The position numbers and the translations under genes are program-made. This document shows positions 18,074 to 27,830 of a DNA stretch of 64,000 nucleotides, in pieces. This DNA comes from JBGAJN01 sp044224905 (GTDB lineage Bacteria; Verrucomicrobiota; Verrucomicrobiia; Limisphaerales; JBGAJN01). Position 1 is the first letter of the stretch. Every line of letters begins with the position of its first letter. Location: NCBI GenBank assembly GCA_044224905.1, contig JBGAJN010000001.1:62001-126000 (forward strand). Reading direction: 5' to 3'. The notes under the pieces are model-generated. The model was not told the DNA's origin, ran no database searches, and was given only the letters and a program-made list of their open reading frames with translations.

Positions 18074-18185
18074 GATGAGATTTGCAGGGTTTTGAAAGAT
18101 TGAGCATGTAATGCGCCGCAAAAGCGGCTCATCGAGTAAAAAACGCTTCCGATTTGTCTCGAATCTGGACGAAATGTCCCGAAAA

Positions 18186-18206
18186 AAGAATTGACTTCGA
18201 GCCAAT
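18186..18206 (+). promoter_or_regulatory. Upstream element shared with the PEP-CTERM gene
   Basis: AAGAATTGACTTCGAGCCAA here closely matches AAGAATTGACTTTTCGAGCA at 21053-21072, upstream of the PEP-CTERM gene. Both contain a -35-like TTGACT, and both are followed about 46-49 bases later by an AGTAC block (18232 and 21101). I read this as a shared promoter or regulator site of two exported-protein genes; neither has a clean -10 at standard spacing. Confidence 0.35.
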
Positions 18207-18330
18207 TTAGTGAGAAACCCTTGCACACTGAAGTACAGACCTGTCAAAACGCGGAGATCGCGGTTCGGTAGGTTGAGCTTCGTAAATAAAAAACCCGAAA
18301 CTGGCTGACAAAAGACTAATCAGGAGCGAT

Positions 18331-19002
18331 ATGAAGCCAAACTCTTCCTTACTAACCACTATTTCCCTCTTCGCGCTGGCAGTTGGCGGCTTGGGTGATT
18401 TTGCAACCGAAACCTTGGGGCAGCAAGGAATCGCGTCCCCCATTGATCCAAAGGTGACGATTTGCTATCAAAACCGCACGATCCTCGTGTCGCAAACCAC
18501 GGCCAATTCCCTTATCACGGCGAATTTGGCAACGTTGGGCGCTTGCACAAACGTGACCTATCAAGCGATGTGTTATCGCGGTCGCAACATTTCAGTGTCA
18601 CCGTCGGTCGTCTCCTCGATGCTGGCGGCTGGCGCCACGCTTGGAGCATGCTCACCGAGCTTGGTTGGCAGCGGAGACGGAAAGTCCATTGCGCCAGGAG
18701 CTGTTTCCTCGGCCGCATCGGGAGTGGGTTCGAGCGTAACTCCGTCGACGAGCCCGCTTGCTCCGTTACCGCCCGCGCTGGTTACACCGGCGATCGGTCG
18801 CCCAAATTCTCCAGTACAAATTAACGAGATCGACATCTGCTACAAAGGCCACACCCTCTCGGTAATGCCCACAGCAGTTCAAACGTACCTCGCAATCGGG
18901 GGAACTCTCGGACCATGCTCCAAGACGTCGACTTTGAAGAGTGAATCCGAAGAAAAGTCATCCGTGAAAAAGGCCGTGGACGCTGTTGAAGCAGCCAAGT
19001 AA
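18331..19002 (+). CDS. Exported protein with three Cys-bounded repeats
   Basis: The 223-residue protein has a signal peptide (about 1-30). Three degenerate repeats of about 30 residues lie at 42-72, 78-107 and 167-196. Each begins with a C-Y core (ICYQNRTILVS, MCYRGRNISVS, ICYKGHTLSVM) and ends with ATLGAC or GTLGPC, so each is bounded by two Cys that could form a disulfide. The motif resembles short CHKGKTITV-type segments seen at the ends of surface proteins in several phyla. A Pro/Ser/Ala-rich linker separates repeats two and three. It precedes the O-antigen ligase gene. Function unknown. Confidence 0.72.
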   Translation: MKPNSSLLTTISLFALAVGGLGDFATETLGQQGIASPIDPKVTICYQNRTILVSQTTANSLITANLATLGACTNVTYQAMCYRGRNISVSPSVVSSMLAAGATLGACSPSLVGSGDGKSIAPGAVSSAASGVGSSVTPSTSPLAPLPPALVTPAIGRPNSPVQINEIDICYKGHTLSVMPTAVQTYLAIGGTLGPCSKTSTLKSESEEKSSVKKAVDAVEAAK

Positions 19003-19114
19003 GCCGATAGAGACGTTATTCTCGCGTAAATATTGCCTCACGAATCAGAGTCCTTACTTTCCTTGACCAAGCCAGAGTTCTGGCACTCGGTTTTTGGCCG
19101 CGTCTGAGACGTTC

Positions 19115-20998
19115 ATGAAGAAATTTCTCAACGCGGCCATTCTCATTACCACGATCCTCTCGCTCGCGTATGGCGTCATCGCGTTCGGAGCGGTCACGCT
19201 TGAAACCGCCGCACCGCTCTTCGTGGGCGGAATGTTGCTCGCAGTTTTCTGGGCTTTAAAGCTCCTCAGCAGCGATCGCGTTTCGTGGATAAGTTCCCCA
19301 CTTCACCTGCCCGTTTTGCTATTCCTCGGTTACACGCTAATTCGGTATTTCACTTCGCCGATTGAGCGCGACTCGCGGATCGAACTGTTCCATGTAGCAT
19401 TGTACGCGACGATCTATTTTGCCGTAGCGTGCAACCTTTATCACCGCCGGGATTTAACGTTGATCTTCCTCGCTATCATGGTTCTGGCAATTGGCGAGGC
19501 TGGCTACGGATTGTGGCAATTCGCGAGCAAAAGCAATGTCGTACTGTTTGCTGAACGTCCAGCGAGTTACCAAGGCCGCGCCAGCGGGACCTTCGTCAAC
19601 CCGAATCATTTCGCCGGATTCTTGTCTACCGTGCTTGGTTTGCTGTTGGCGCGGATACTTCTCCATCGCCCGGCAGTAAAAGCGACGTTCGGAACGTACG
19701 CCGGACCGAAGATTGTCGAAGGCTACGCAACGCTGGTTGTGCTGGCTGGAATCGTAACGTCCGGGTCTCGCGGCAGCTGGCTGGCGGTCACTTTGACCAT
19801 GCTCGCCTTCATCATCTGGGCTTGGTTCCCGGGTGCCGTCTCCAAGACCGTAGTCGGAATCCTCACCGGAATCGTCGCCATCGCACTTATAGTCGTCCTC
19901 AGCGTGCCATTGGTGCAAAACCGAATAAAAGCCACCGTCTCCGTCCCTACCGAAAAAGGGAGCAAGGTTGACTTCAGCTTCAATCAACGTTCCATGCTGT
20001 GGTCCTCGTCCCTTCGAATCATCGGAGAGCATCCCCTTTTTGGGTCCGGACCAGGTACTTGGGAGTGGTTTCAAGCCAAACATCGCGATTCGCGAATGCA
20101 GATGGATCCTGTCTACGCACACAGCGACCTTCTGCAACTGACCGCCGACTATGGCTTGATCGGGCTCGGCTTGATCGTGTTCGCACTCGTCTGCTACTTC
20201 CGACAGGTTGCCCACTTATCCAATTTTGCGAATTTTTCCGACCAAAGAGCGTTCGCGGTAGGCAGCGCATTCGCAGTGGCAGCAGTGTTAGTTCACTCCC
20301 TTGCCGATTTCCACTTTCACATTCCCGCAAACGCCGTGATGATCATGCTGCTAATAGCACTGGCAGTCGCGATGGAGCGCGGTGAAGGAAGTTCACGCCG
20401 TGTGCAAATGGCTCGAACCCACCAATTCAGCGTCGCCGCGGTCCTGCTGATAGGAGTTGCACTGGCTGGCTGGTTCGGGACCAGACTCTACAATTCCCAG
20501 CACAATCTCTCCATTGCCAACGATTTCAAACAACATCAACTGTTCGATGAGGCACTTCCCAAATACCAAAAGTCCTTGGAATGGGATGGGCATAATTACG
20601 CCGCATACCGCGGAATTGGTGATATTTATCTGCGCATGGGACAAACGATGAGTGGTGTCGATATCGGAAGCGCCCAAAAGGACTTCGCCCAGCGCGCCCT
20701 TGAAGCCTACGATAAGGCGAGTGAGCTAAATCGTTTTGACGCCGAAACTTGGGCCGGAAAAGCCTACGCACACGCCTTGGCTGGCGATCCTGTAAAGGCC
20801 GAGGAAATGTTCAATCAAGCGCTGGCAATGGATCCCAATAATTCTACGCTTTGGCTCCGAATCGGAGTCTTTTACCGGGCGGCAGGTGAAGACAAAAAGG
20901 CCATCGAAGCCTTCACCAAATCTCTGGCCATGAAATTTGAACCCTCGGCCCTCGCCAACCTCGAAGCCCTTCGTCAGAAGCAAACGACGGTCAATTGA
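19115..20998 (+). CDS. O-antigen ligase/polymerase family membrane protein with TPR tail
   Basis: I start at the ATG giving MKKFLNAAILI; a TTG seven codons earlier is less likely. The 627-residue protein has about 11-12 membrane helices, a Wzy_C-type loop containing GTFVNPNHFAG and later the GSGPGTWEW and YAHSDLLQLTADYGLIG phrases of the O-antigen ligase family. The last about 150 residues form soluble TPR repeats (YRGIGDIYLRMG, AWAGKAYAHALAGD, LWLRIGVFYRAAGE). It probably joins or polymerises lipid-linked glycans at the inner membrane, outer face. Confidence 0.85.
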   Translation: MKKFLNAAILITTILSLAYGVIAFGAVTLETAAPLFVGGMLLAVFWALKLLSSDRVSWISSPLHLPVLLFLGYTLIRYFTSPIERDSRIELFHVALYATIYFAVACNLYHRRDLTLIFLAIMVLAIGEAGYGLWQFASKSNVVLFAERPASYQGRASGTFVNPNHFAGFLSTVLGLLLARILLHRPAVKATFGTYAGPKIVEGYATLVVLAGIVTSGSRGSWLAVTLTMLAFIIWAWFPGAVSKTVVGILTGIVAIALIVVLSVPLVQNRIKATVSVPTEKGSKVDFSFNQRSMLWSSSLRIIGEHPLFGSGPGTWEWFQAKHRDSRMQMDPVYAHSDLLQLTADYGLIGLGLIVFALVCYFRQVAHLSNFANFSDQRAFAVGSAFAVAAVLVHSLADFHFHIPANAVMIMLLIALAVAMERGEGSSRRVQMARTHQFSVAAVLLIGVALAGWFGTRLYNSQHNLSIANDFKQHQLFDEALPKYQKSLEWDGHNYAAYRGIGDIYLRMGQTMSGVDIGSAQKDFAQRALEAYDKASELNRFDAETWAGKAYAHALAGDPVKAEEMFNQALAMDPNNSTLWLRIGVFYRAAGEDKKAIEAFTKSLAMKFEPSALANLEALRQKQTTVN

Positions 20999-21052
20999 CC
21001 AGAGTCCAGCCTCGGCCCCACCGGCGTGTAGAACGCCCAAATTCACAAACCA

Positions 21053-21072
21053 AGAATTGACTTTTCGAGCAA
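21053..21072 (+). promoter_or_regulatory. Promoter-like element of the PEP-CTERM gene
   Basis: TTGACT at 21057-21062 with TAGGAT 16 bases later gives a plausible housekeeping promoter. The surrounding 20 bases match the element at 18186-18206, and an AGTAC block follows at 21101-21105 in both cases at similar distance. Confidence 0.38.
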
Positions 21073-21140
21073 TATCACTAGGATTTCCTCCAGTCCGTTT
21101 AGTACGGTAACCAGAACCGCACGAACGTGTTTCTCAGACC

Positions 21141-21953
21141 ATGAATCAGCCCTACTTCAAACGAATCGTTCCAATCATCACGGCCTGCATGACCTTGGCT
21201 TTGTCGCCATTGGCCTTTGCCCAAACGATTGTCGTTCCTCTGGACACTCATTTTGACGCCGTGAACTCCAATTCCGCCGCGAACTTCATCGCGGCCAACT
21301 CCACCAGCCAGTTCACTTTCACGGTGACCAATCACGGAACGGTCAACGACTTGAATTTACGCATTGCGATGGTTCACACCCACGTCGGCGATTTGGCCGT
21401 CAGCTTAATTTCTCCCAACCGCAACGTCTCGACGTTTTATTTTCTGGGCGGAGGAGAATCGACGAACAACTTTCAGGACACGTATTTTGACGATCAAGGC
21501 TCGTTCAGGATCGAAAGCAGCGTGCCGGCGTCAGGACCTCCTACCAACGTTCATGATTTCGCGCCTTATCACGGGCCTGAATACAATATCAACGGCGTCC
21601 AAGGCGTGCGGTATCAACCGCAATTCTATGGACAAGCTCCCGTAGGAACCAACTTTTCCCAATTCAGCGACTTCAACGGCATGGACATGTTCGGGACATG
21701 GACCTTGGAAGTCGTTAACGCGCCAATCCATAATCGCACCGGCTATATCTTGGCGCCGGGTGATAACTCCGACGTGGCTGCCAACCGCGCTCCTCCAATT
21801 TTGAACATTCCCAGTTTCGGCTGGGGCACAAACGTCATCGGCACCCAATTGATCTTCAATGAAACTCCGGTTCCGGAGCCGGCGCCGGTTGCCCTCATGG
21901 TGATCGGCTTGGCTGGGGCCACGATCTTCTCACGCCGACTGGCCCGCCGATAA
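21141..21953 (+). CDS. PEP-CTERM sorted exoprotein with P-domain-like beta sandwich
   Basis: The 270-residue protein has an N-terminal signal peptide (to about residue 28) and a C-terminal PEP-CTERM signal: VPEPAPVA, a hydrophobic helix VALMVIGLAGATIF and a basic tail SRRLARR. Exosortase should cleave at this site and anchor or release the protein. The middle part resembles proprotein-convertase P domains (DLNLRIAMVHTHVGDLAVSLISP and GTWTLEVVN). No exosortase gene is in the window. Upstream lies the O-antigen ligase gene, which fits the usual link between PEP-CTERM and polysaccharide production. Confidence 0.85.
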   Translation: MNQPYFKRIVPIITACMTLALSPLAFAQTIVVPLDTHFDAVNSNSAANFIAANSTSQFTFTVTNHGTVNDLNLRIAMVHTHVGDLAVSLISPNRNVSTFYFLGGGESTNNFQDTYFDDQGSFRIESSVPASGPPTNVHDFAPYHGPEYNINGVQGVRYQPQFYGQAPVGTNFSQFSDFNGMDMFGTWTLEVVNAPIHNRTGYILAPGDNSDVAANRAPPILNIPSFGWGTNVIGTQLIFNETPVPEPAPVALMVIGLAGATIFSRRLARR

Positions 21954-21984
21954 AGCGATCCGTTCGCCTGATTGGTTCGGGCGC

Positions 21985-23181
21985 TTAACGCCTGTTACCT
22001 CCCGTTAGAAAATAGCCGATCAACAATCGGTTTCCCGTGCTGGTTTTGTCGTGCTCGGGGAGAACTTTGATTTTGACGACGTGCCTTCCCGGGCTCAAAC
22101 CGCACGTTAGCATCGCATAGTGATTGCGAGGAAAGTAAGGCCCAGGCGCAGTATCCACCACTCCCTGCTTCTTTCCCCTCGGACCGCCATAGCTCTTGTC
22201 CTCGGGCGCGTTTACTCCATCATCGACGATCCATGAGAACTTTCCCCCGTCTTTCTGCACATTGAGGAACAAGCCCAACGCAGTTCCCTCGAATTCGAAC
22301 TCCAATGAGTCACCCGGGTTACGCGCGTTGATTGTACCGTGCAGATACCGGCCTTTTGCCGCCGGTGCAGCCACTTCCCAATCACCAGACAACTTCGCAG
22401 CGCTCGGCGCAATCATCGCACACGCCGCAAACTCATCGCTGGCTAATGGCCCACCCAACCTCGGCGCCGACATCAACTTCGCGTCAACCTGCGTCTTGAG
22501 GTACGCCACGATCGTCTCCGTGTAAATCGAATGCCCAAGATCATTCGGATGCACCGAGTCGCCCATGAAGACTTGGCCCGGCGCCTTCCAGTTGAACTTG
22601 GGATTCTTCAACTGCTCTTCCGTCGGTTTCGGCAGATCGGTGCGCTTGAGGGCCGCGATAAGCGGCGGCTGAAGATCAATCTCCGGAATTCCGTAATGCC
22701 GCGCCACGGCCGGATGACTGCCGCGTGCGTTGTTGAGATCGCGGCTCGTGGTGTAAAGAAAAACAATCTCCGGCTTAGACTCGCTGGCCCACAACTGCCG
22801 CACAATTCCCTCCATCGTCGCCTTGCGGAACTCATTCGTCGGACTGCCGTCGTTGATGTTGAATTCGACGAACACGAGGTCCGGCTTGCGCGCAATCACA
22901 TCCATACCGCACCGAAACGCCCCCAGGTCACTGCCCGTGCCGCCGATCGCCGCATTGACTTGCGTGATCTTCGCCTTCGGAAAACTGTTCGTGAACCACG
23001 CGAACGTCTTCACGCGATAACCATTCGCCGCCGTGATGCTGCCGCCGAAATACGCGATCGTGGTTTCGTCGCCGTGTTTCAACTTGTCGAAAACTCTCCC
23101 GAGTGTGCGTTGCTCCGCACCGATTGCGGACAATTGAGCCGCGAACGCGATCGCCATGCCGTAAACTAAAAAGGATTTCAT
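21985..23181 (-). CDS. Secreted SGNH/GDSL hydrolase with C-terminal beta domain
   Basis: I start at the ATG giving MKSFLVYGMAIAF, a signal peptide. The 398-residue protein has the nucleophile Ser48 in AYFGGSITA, a Gly in the oxyanion block (GTGSDLG), Asn in VEFNINDG and the catalytic Asp-x-x-His in GDSVHPNDLGH. The last 150 residues form a separate beta-type domain, perhaps for carbohydrate binding. SGNH enzymes with this layout deacetylate or de-esterify polysaccharides. The gene is followed by an alpha/beta hydrolase gene on the same side, 48 bases upstream in transcription. Confidence 0.85.
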   Translation of the reverse strand: MKSFLVYGMAIAFAAQLSAIGAEQRTLGRVFDKLKHGDETTIAYFGGSITAANGYRVKTFAWFTNSFPKAKITQVNAAIGGTGSDLGAFRCGMDVIARKPDLVFVEFNINDGSPTNEFRKATMEGIVRQLWASESKPEIVFLYTTSRDLNNARGSHPAVARHYGIPEIDLQPPLIAALKRTDLPKPTEEQLKNPKFNWKAPGQVFMGDSVHPNDLGHSIYTETIVAYLKTQVDAKLMSAPRLGGPLASDEFAACAMIAPSAAKLSGDWEVAAPAAKGRYLHGTINARNPGDSLEFEFEGTALGLFLNVQKDGGKFSWIVDDGVNAPEDKSYGGPRGKKQGVVDTAPGPYFPRNHYAMLTCGLSPGRHVVKIKVLPEHDKTSTGNRLLIGYFLTGGNRR

Positions 23182-23229
23182 AATCGTTTGAGAATCAGTC
23201 CGGGTTAGTGAATCGCACCAGCCCACCCA

Positions 23230-24135
23230 TTACCAGCCATTCAGCTTCAGCCATTCCGCGAAACGCTTCGGCCAGTCCGTCGGGCACGGTGCGTCGGCCG
23301 GGCGCAGTCCGAAGCCGTGGCCGCCCTTCTGGTAGATGTGCATTTCGCAAGGCACCTTCGCGGCTTTGAGTTGCGAGAACAGCATCACGCTCCCCTCGAC
23401 CTTCGCTCCCGGATCATCCGCCGCGTGGCCGATAAACACCGGCGGCATCGTCGCGTCCACGCGGATATCTTCGCGCAACTTCGTCGCGTCCTTTGCGTCT
23501 TGGATTTTCCACGGATAGACCAACGCGAGGAAATCCGGACGGCAGGAGGCTTTGTCCGCGTCGACCTTCGGCTCGTAAAGACGGCGGGCATGATTGCTCG
23601 TGGCGATGAGCGCGGTCTGGCCGCCGGCGGAGATACCGAGCATCCCGATGCGATCCGCACGCACGCCGAACTCCGCGGCGCGGCTGCGCACGATGCTGAT
23701 CGAGCGCTGCGCATCCATCGCCGGTCCGAGCGCGGGATTCTCCTGCTTCTCCGGCAGCGTGCGATACTTGAGCACGAACGCCGTCACGCCGAGCGTGTTG
23801 AAATGTTCCGCGACCTCCGTGCCCTCGAGATCCATCGCGAGCTTCGCGAAACCTCCGCCGGGCAAAATGACCACCGCCGTGCCCGTGGCCTTGTCCTTCG
23901 GCGCGGGGAAGACGAGCAGTTCCGGCGAACTCACGTTGGCCAACCGCAGAACGGACTTCGCTTTCGGAACCGGTGGCAACACTTCCTCGGCGGGAACGTT
24001 CCCCTCCGGTTTCGGTCCCGCGATGCCGTCGGGCCAGACTTTCAAAACCTTCGCCGGCTCGCCCGCAAGAGAAACACCGGCCATGACGCAAAGAAAACTG
24101 AACGTGAAACTTTTCCGGAGAATGTGCGTGGACAT
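23230..24135 (-). CDS. Secreted alpha/beta hydrolase (esterase-like)
   Basis: The start is at MSTHILRKSFTFSF, giving a signal peptide; the open frame continues twelve codons further up. The 301-residue protein has the oxyanion segment ILPGGGFAKLA, the nucleophile elbow GISAGGQ, an acid in FIGHAADDPGA and the catalytic His in GGHGFG. This matches secreted acetyl-esterase/BD-FAE type enzymes that act on polysaccharide esters. It is upstream of the SGNH hydrolase gene on the same strand and diverges from a second esterase of the same fold, 64 bases away. Confidence 0.82.
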   Translation of the reverse strand: MSTHILRKSFTFSFLCVMAGVSLAGEPAKVLKVWPDGIAGPKPEGNVPAEEVLPPVPKAKSVLRLANVSSPELLVFPAPKDKATGTAVVILPGGGFAKLAMDLEGTEVAEHFNTLGVTAFVLKYRTLPEKQENPALGPAMDAQRSISIVRSRAAEFGVRADRIGMLGISAGGQTALIATSNHARRLYEPKVDADKASCRPDFLALVYPWKIQDAKDATKLREDIRVDATMPPVFIGHAADDPGAKVEGSVMLFSQLKAAKVPCEMHIYQKGGHGFGLRPADAPCPTDWPKRFAEWLKLNGW

Positions 24136-24199
24136 GCCCAAGAGAATTCCCAGCCGTTGCGTTCTTGGCAAGCATCCGCGCTCGCTCTAGCTTCGACGC

Positions 24200-25096
<897 letters not shown>

Positions 25097-25108
25097 ACTC
25101 TCCCGCCT

Positions 25109-26341
25109 ATGAAACAACTTGCCCTCGCCGCGTTGGCCGTTGCCGCGCTTTGCACCGCTGCACTCGCGCAAACCAACCTGCCGCCCATCCTCATCAACAA
25201 AAACTTCGAGGGCGGTTCGCTCGGCAAGGTCGAGAAGCTCGGCGACGCCGAGTTCCGGCTGCACGTCGAGGGGCAATACGATGAGCGCGGGCGCAATCGC
25301 CAGGCGTCGTGGCATTTCTTCCGCATGGACAACGTCGCCGGGCGCGACCTCACGCTCACGCTCACGGACTTCGTCGGCGAATACAACGACAAGCCCGGCG
25401 CGTGCCCGATGTATGCCGAGACCATCCCCGTCTTCAGCTACGACGGCAAAACCTGGACGCACTTTTCCGCGATGGGTTGGGACAACACGAACAAGGAAGC
25501 CACGCTGAAATTCCACGCCGAGAGCAACACGCTCTGGATCGCGCACATCCCGCCCTACACGCACAGCGATTTGCTCCGCCTGCTTGCCGACGTGGACCGC
25601 TCGCCGCACGCGCGCACCGAGGTCATCGGCAAGACCGTGCATGGTCGCGACCTGCACCTCGTCACCGTCACCGATTTCAGCACGCCCGATGACGCGAAGA
25701 AAATCGTCTGGCTCCAGGCGCGCCAGCACGCGTGGGAAGCCGGCACGAGCTACGTGATGGAAGGCGCGCTGCGGTTCGTCACCAGCGACGACCCGCGCGC
25801 CGCCGAGCTGCGCCGCAAGGTCGTCTTCAAGTTCACGCCCATGATGCACCCCGACGGCTGCGTGAATGGCTGGGTGCGTTTTAACGCGAACGGCTTCGAC
25901 GTCAACCGCCACTGGGACGAGGTGGATCTGCGCGACAAGGAGAAGCTCCGCCTCATGCCCGAGATCTGGTATGTGAAGCGCGCGATCTTCGCCCAGGTCG
26001 ATTCCGGCCGGCGCATTGATCTCATGATCAACCTGCACAACACCGAGGTCACCGAATACATCGACACCTTTGCGGACGACGACGCCTCGCAGGCGATGAT
26101 GCAGCGGCTCTACACGAACCTCGTGGAGAAAACCTCCTTCGATCCCGCGCGCAAACTCGGCATCAACAAGCGGCCGTCCAACACCACCAACTCGCTCTAC
26201 AACGAGCGCAAGGTGCCCGTGCTCCTGATGGAACAACGCACCGGCCCCAGCAAGAAACTCGGCCGCCAACCGACCGTCGCCGACCGCCTCCAATTCGGCC
26301 GCGACCTCATCGCCGTGATGGCGGAGACGGTGTTGGAATAG
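25109..26341 (+). CDS. Secreted M14-family zinc carboxypeptidase
   Basis: The 410-residue protein has a signal peptide (1-20), a beta-sandwich N-domain (about 25-150) as in the AGBL/cytosolic carboxypeptidase subgroup, and an M14 catalytic domain. Zinc ligands are His207 and Glu210 in RQHAWEAG and a later His in MINLHNTE; the catalytic Glu is in LLMEQRTG. It probably trims peptides or peptidoglycan stems outside the cytoplasm. A 20-codon remnant of a close relative lies 2.5 kb downstream, just before the cyanophycinase-like gene. Confidence 0.85.
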   Translation: MKQLALAALAVAALCTAALAQTNLPPILINKNFEGGSLGKVEKLGDAEFRLHVEGQYDERGRNRQASWHFFRMDNVAGRDLTLTLTDFVGEYNDKPGACPMYAETIPVFSYDGKTWTHFSAMGWDNTNKEATLKFHAESNTLWIAHIPPYTHSDLLRLLADVDRSPHARTEVIGKTVHGRDLHLVTVTDFSTPDDAKKIVWLQARQHAWEAGTSYVMEGALRFVTSDDPRAAELRRKVVFKFTPMMHPDGCVNGWVRFNANGFDVNRHWDEVDLRDKEKLRLMPEIWYVKRAIFAQVDSGRRIDLMINLHNTEVTEYIDTFADDDASQAMMQRLYTNLVEKTSFDPARKLGINKRPSNTTNSLYNERKVPVLLMEQRTGPSKKLGRQPTVADRLQFGRDLIAVMAETVLE

Positions 26342-26409
26342 CGCTCCGGTTTCACGCGAAGGGAAAAGCGCGAATCTTTGCTTAGCCGCCGAAAGGGGTG
26401 CGCACCATC

Positions 26410-26745
26410 GGAGTTAAGATCGTCACCGTCGAAGGCTCGACAGCGACGGTTGGAGTCACGACAGCCTCTATCGTGGTCACGACTGTCATGATCTTGCCCC
26501 CGACGGCGATGGTTTTGGTCACCACCGTGACCATCTTGCCCTCAACGGCCACAGTTTTGGTCACGACGGCCATAGTCTTGCCCTCAACGGCGACCGTTTT
26601 GGTCACGACCGCCATTATCTTGCCCTCGACGACGATAGTTTTGGTCACAATCGTCACGATTTTGACTCCAATTGCGACGATTGGAGTCAAAACTATCGCC
26701 GTTGGAGTCAAAATCATCGTGATCGGAGTCAAAATTCCCCGAATT
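26410..26745 (+). repeat. Tandem repeat of sixteen 21-bp units
   Basis: The stretch divides into sixteen imperfect units of exactly 21 bases, consensus near TTGGTCACGACGGCCATAGT. In the middle, two unit types alternate, giving a 42-bp higher period: TTTTGG recurs at 26513, 26555, 26597 and 26639. Because 21 is a multiple of three, both strands stay open: the plus frame gives Val/Thr/Ile heptads (VTTAIVLPSTATVL), the minus frame gives VTKTVAVEGKTMAV heptads. Neither frame has a good start or any non-repeat domain, so I do not call a gene. 21 bp is also two DNA helical turns. Confidence 0.9.
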
Positions 26746-26926
26746 TAGGGCCTATTTCCGGCAGATTGGCCCGCGAAACACGCGAAAGACGCTAAAATCG
26801 AAGGGTTTGCATTGTTTTCGGCTGAAATTCGCGTTTTTCGCGTCATTCGCGGGCAAAACTTGGCCCTTGTTTTCCCCTTGAAACCGGGTGGCGTAGAAAA
26901 TGGCGCGTTGAGACAACCCAAGGTGG

Positions 26927-27173
26927 GGACGGCTGTCTCAGCCGTCCGCCGGAGGGGTGGAAAACGGGGAATTGCCGGTCAGCGGTGCCGTGAGTCCCGC
27001 GAGGGACGCCTGACCCTAGCCCGGCGTTTCAACGTCGGGTGCGAGGGGTGAAGTGGTCGAGTCCCGAAGGGACGATTGAAAGTTCAGCCGTCCCTGCGGG
27101 ACTCGGGCCAACGGGCGGACCGGAACCCCGGCTTAAAAGCCGGGGCTAGCTTCAAAGCGTCTCTCCGAGACGC
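26927..27173. repeat. Cluster of palindromic intergenic elements
   Basis: Five or more near-perfect hairpins stand in 250 bases: GGACGGCTG/CAGCCGTCC (26927-26947), CCGGCGTT/AACGTCGG (27021-27038), a compound one built from GTCCCgaaGGGAC and GTCCCtgcGGGAC within an outer CGAGTCCC...GGGACTCG (about 27057-27106), CCCCGGCTT/AAGCCGGGG (27126-27145) and GCGTCTC/GAGACGC (27157-27173). This resembles REP-like dispersed palindromes known between genes in many bacteria. No RAYT transposase is present in the window. Confidence 0.75.
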
Positions 27174-27285
27174 GCGAACGCGCGCAGGGAAAATCCGGCT
27201 GGCCAAGGCTGAAGTGAAGTTTTAGGCTCCGACCCGTGGAAGTGATAAACGACAATCCTGTCGCGCAATCTTACTGTTAGCCAGA

Positions 27286-27654
27286 ATGAGCGCGCCCCAT
27301 CCATATCCGAGGTTGCAAGAGGATGGATACGATTTGGAGGTTGTTGAGCAGGCCGACGCTACCAACCACCCATTCCTGCGCTATCCGATTCCTGATGATG
27401 ACGCACGTTACAGCGTGAAGCCCGGAGACATCGTTAAGCTGATTTTTCGGTATCGAGATCACACCGTTAAAAACGGACAGACATTCTCGGGTGAGCATAT
27501 GTGGGTGCGAGTCACCGAGTCAGGCGGGGCTTGCGTTATTGGCAGGCTCGACAGCGGACCACAGTTCACGACACTCTTGAAGTCAGATGACGAGATTCAC
27601 TTTCACCCAAAGCATATCGTCAGGTTTTGGAGCGATGACACGAATGCTGGCTAA
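27286..27654 (+). CDS. DUF2314-like small soluble protein
   Basis: The 122-residue protein is soluble and acidic. The segment VKPGDIVKLIFRY, then GEHMWVRVTE and GRLDSGPQFTTLLKSDDEIHFHPKHIV, follows the pattern of DUF2314 (YegJ-like) proteins, whose role is unknown. It starts with ATG after a long repeat region and has no obvious partner; the gene order around it suggests insertion into the esterase/peptidase cluster. Confidence 0.68.
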   Translation: MSAPHPYPRLQEDGYDLEVVEQADATNHPFLRYPIPDDDARYSVKPGDIVKLIFRYRDHTVKNGQTFSGEHMWVRVTESGGACVIGRLDSGPQFTTLLKSDDEIHFHPKHIVRFWSDDTNAG

Positions 27655-27830
27655 TCACAGGAAAGACTGCGACGAATGGCTTGGGGCCGGCTTGGTTGGT
27701 TGGTTGAAATCCTCTTTTGTCCGCGCCTTCGCGTCTCCGTGGTAGAACTTCCCTGAGCCGGCTCGTCAGGATCCAATCACCGTTATCCTTTTCCCCTCGC
27801 TCCTGTATGGTGGGGTCGGCGTTTCGGAAG

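Noticed and set aside
18204..18226. Sigma-54 promoter before the Cys-repeat gene (TGAGAAACCCTTGCA)
   Set aside because: The -12 half fits but the -24 GG is missing.
19079..19098. Sigma-54 promoter before the O-antigen ligase gene (TGGCACTCGG...)
   Set aside because: The -24 half fits, but the GC of the -12 half is three bases too far.
26410..26745. CRISPR array
   Set aside because: Units are contiguous 21-bp repeats without unique spacers, and no cas gene is near.
26812..27051. 79-residue plus-strand frame
   Set aside because: It runs through palindromic elements and low-complexity intergenic DNA, with no start signal.
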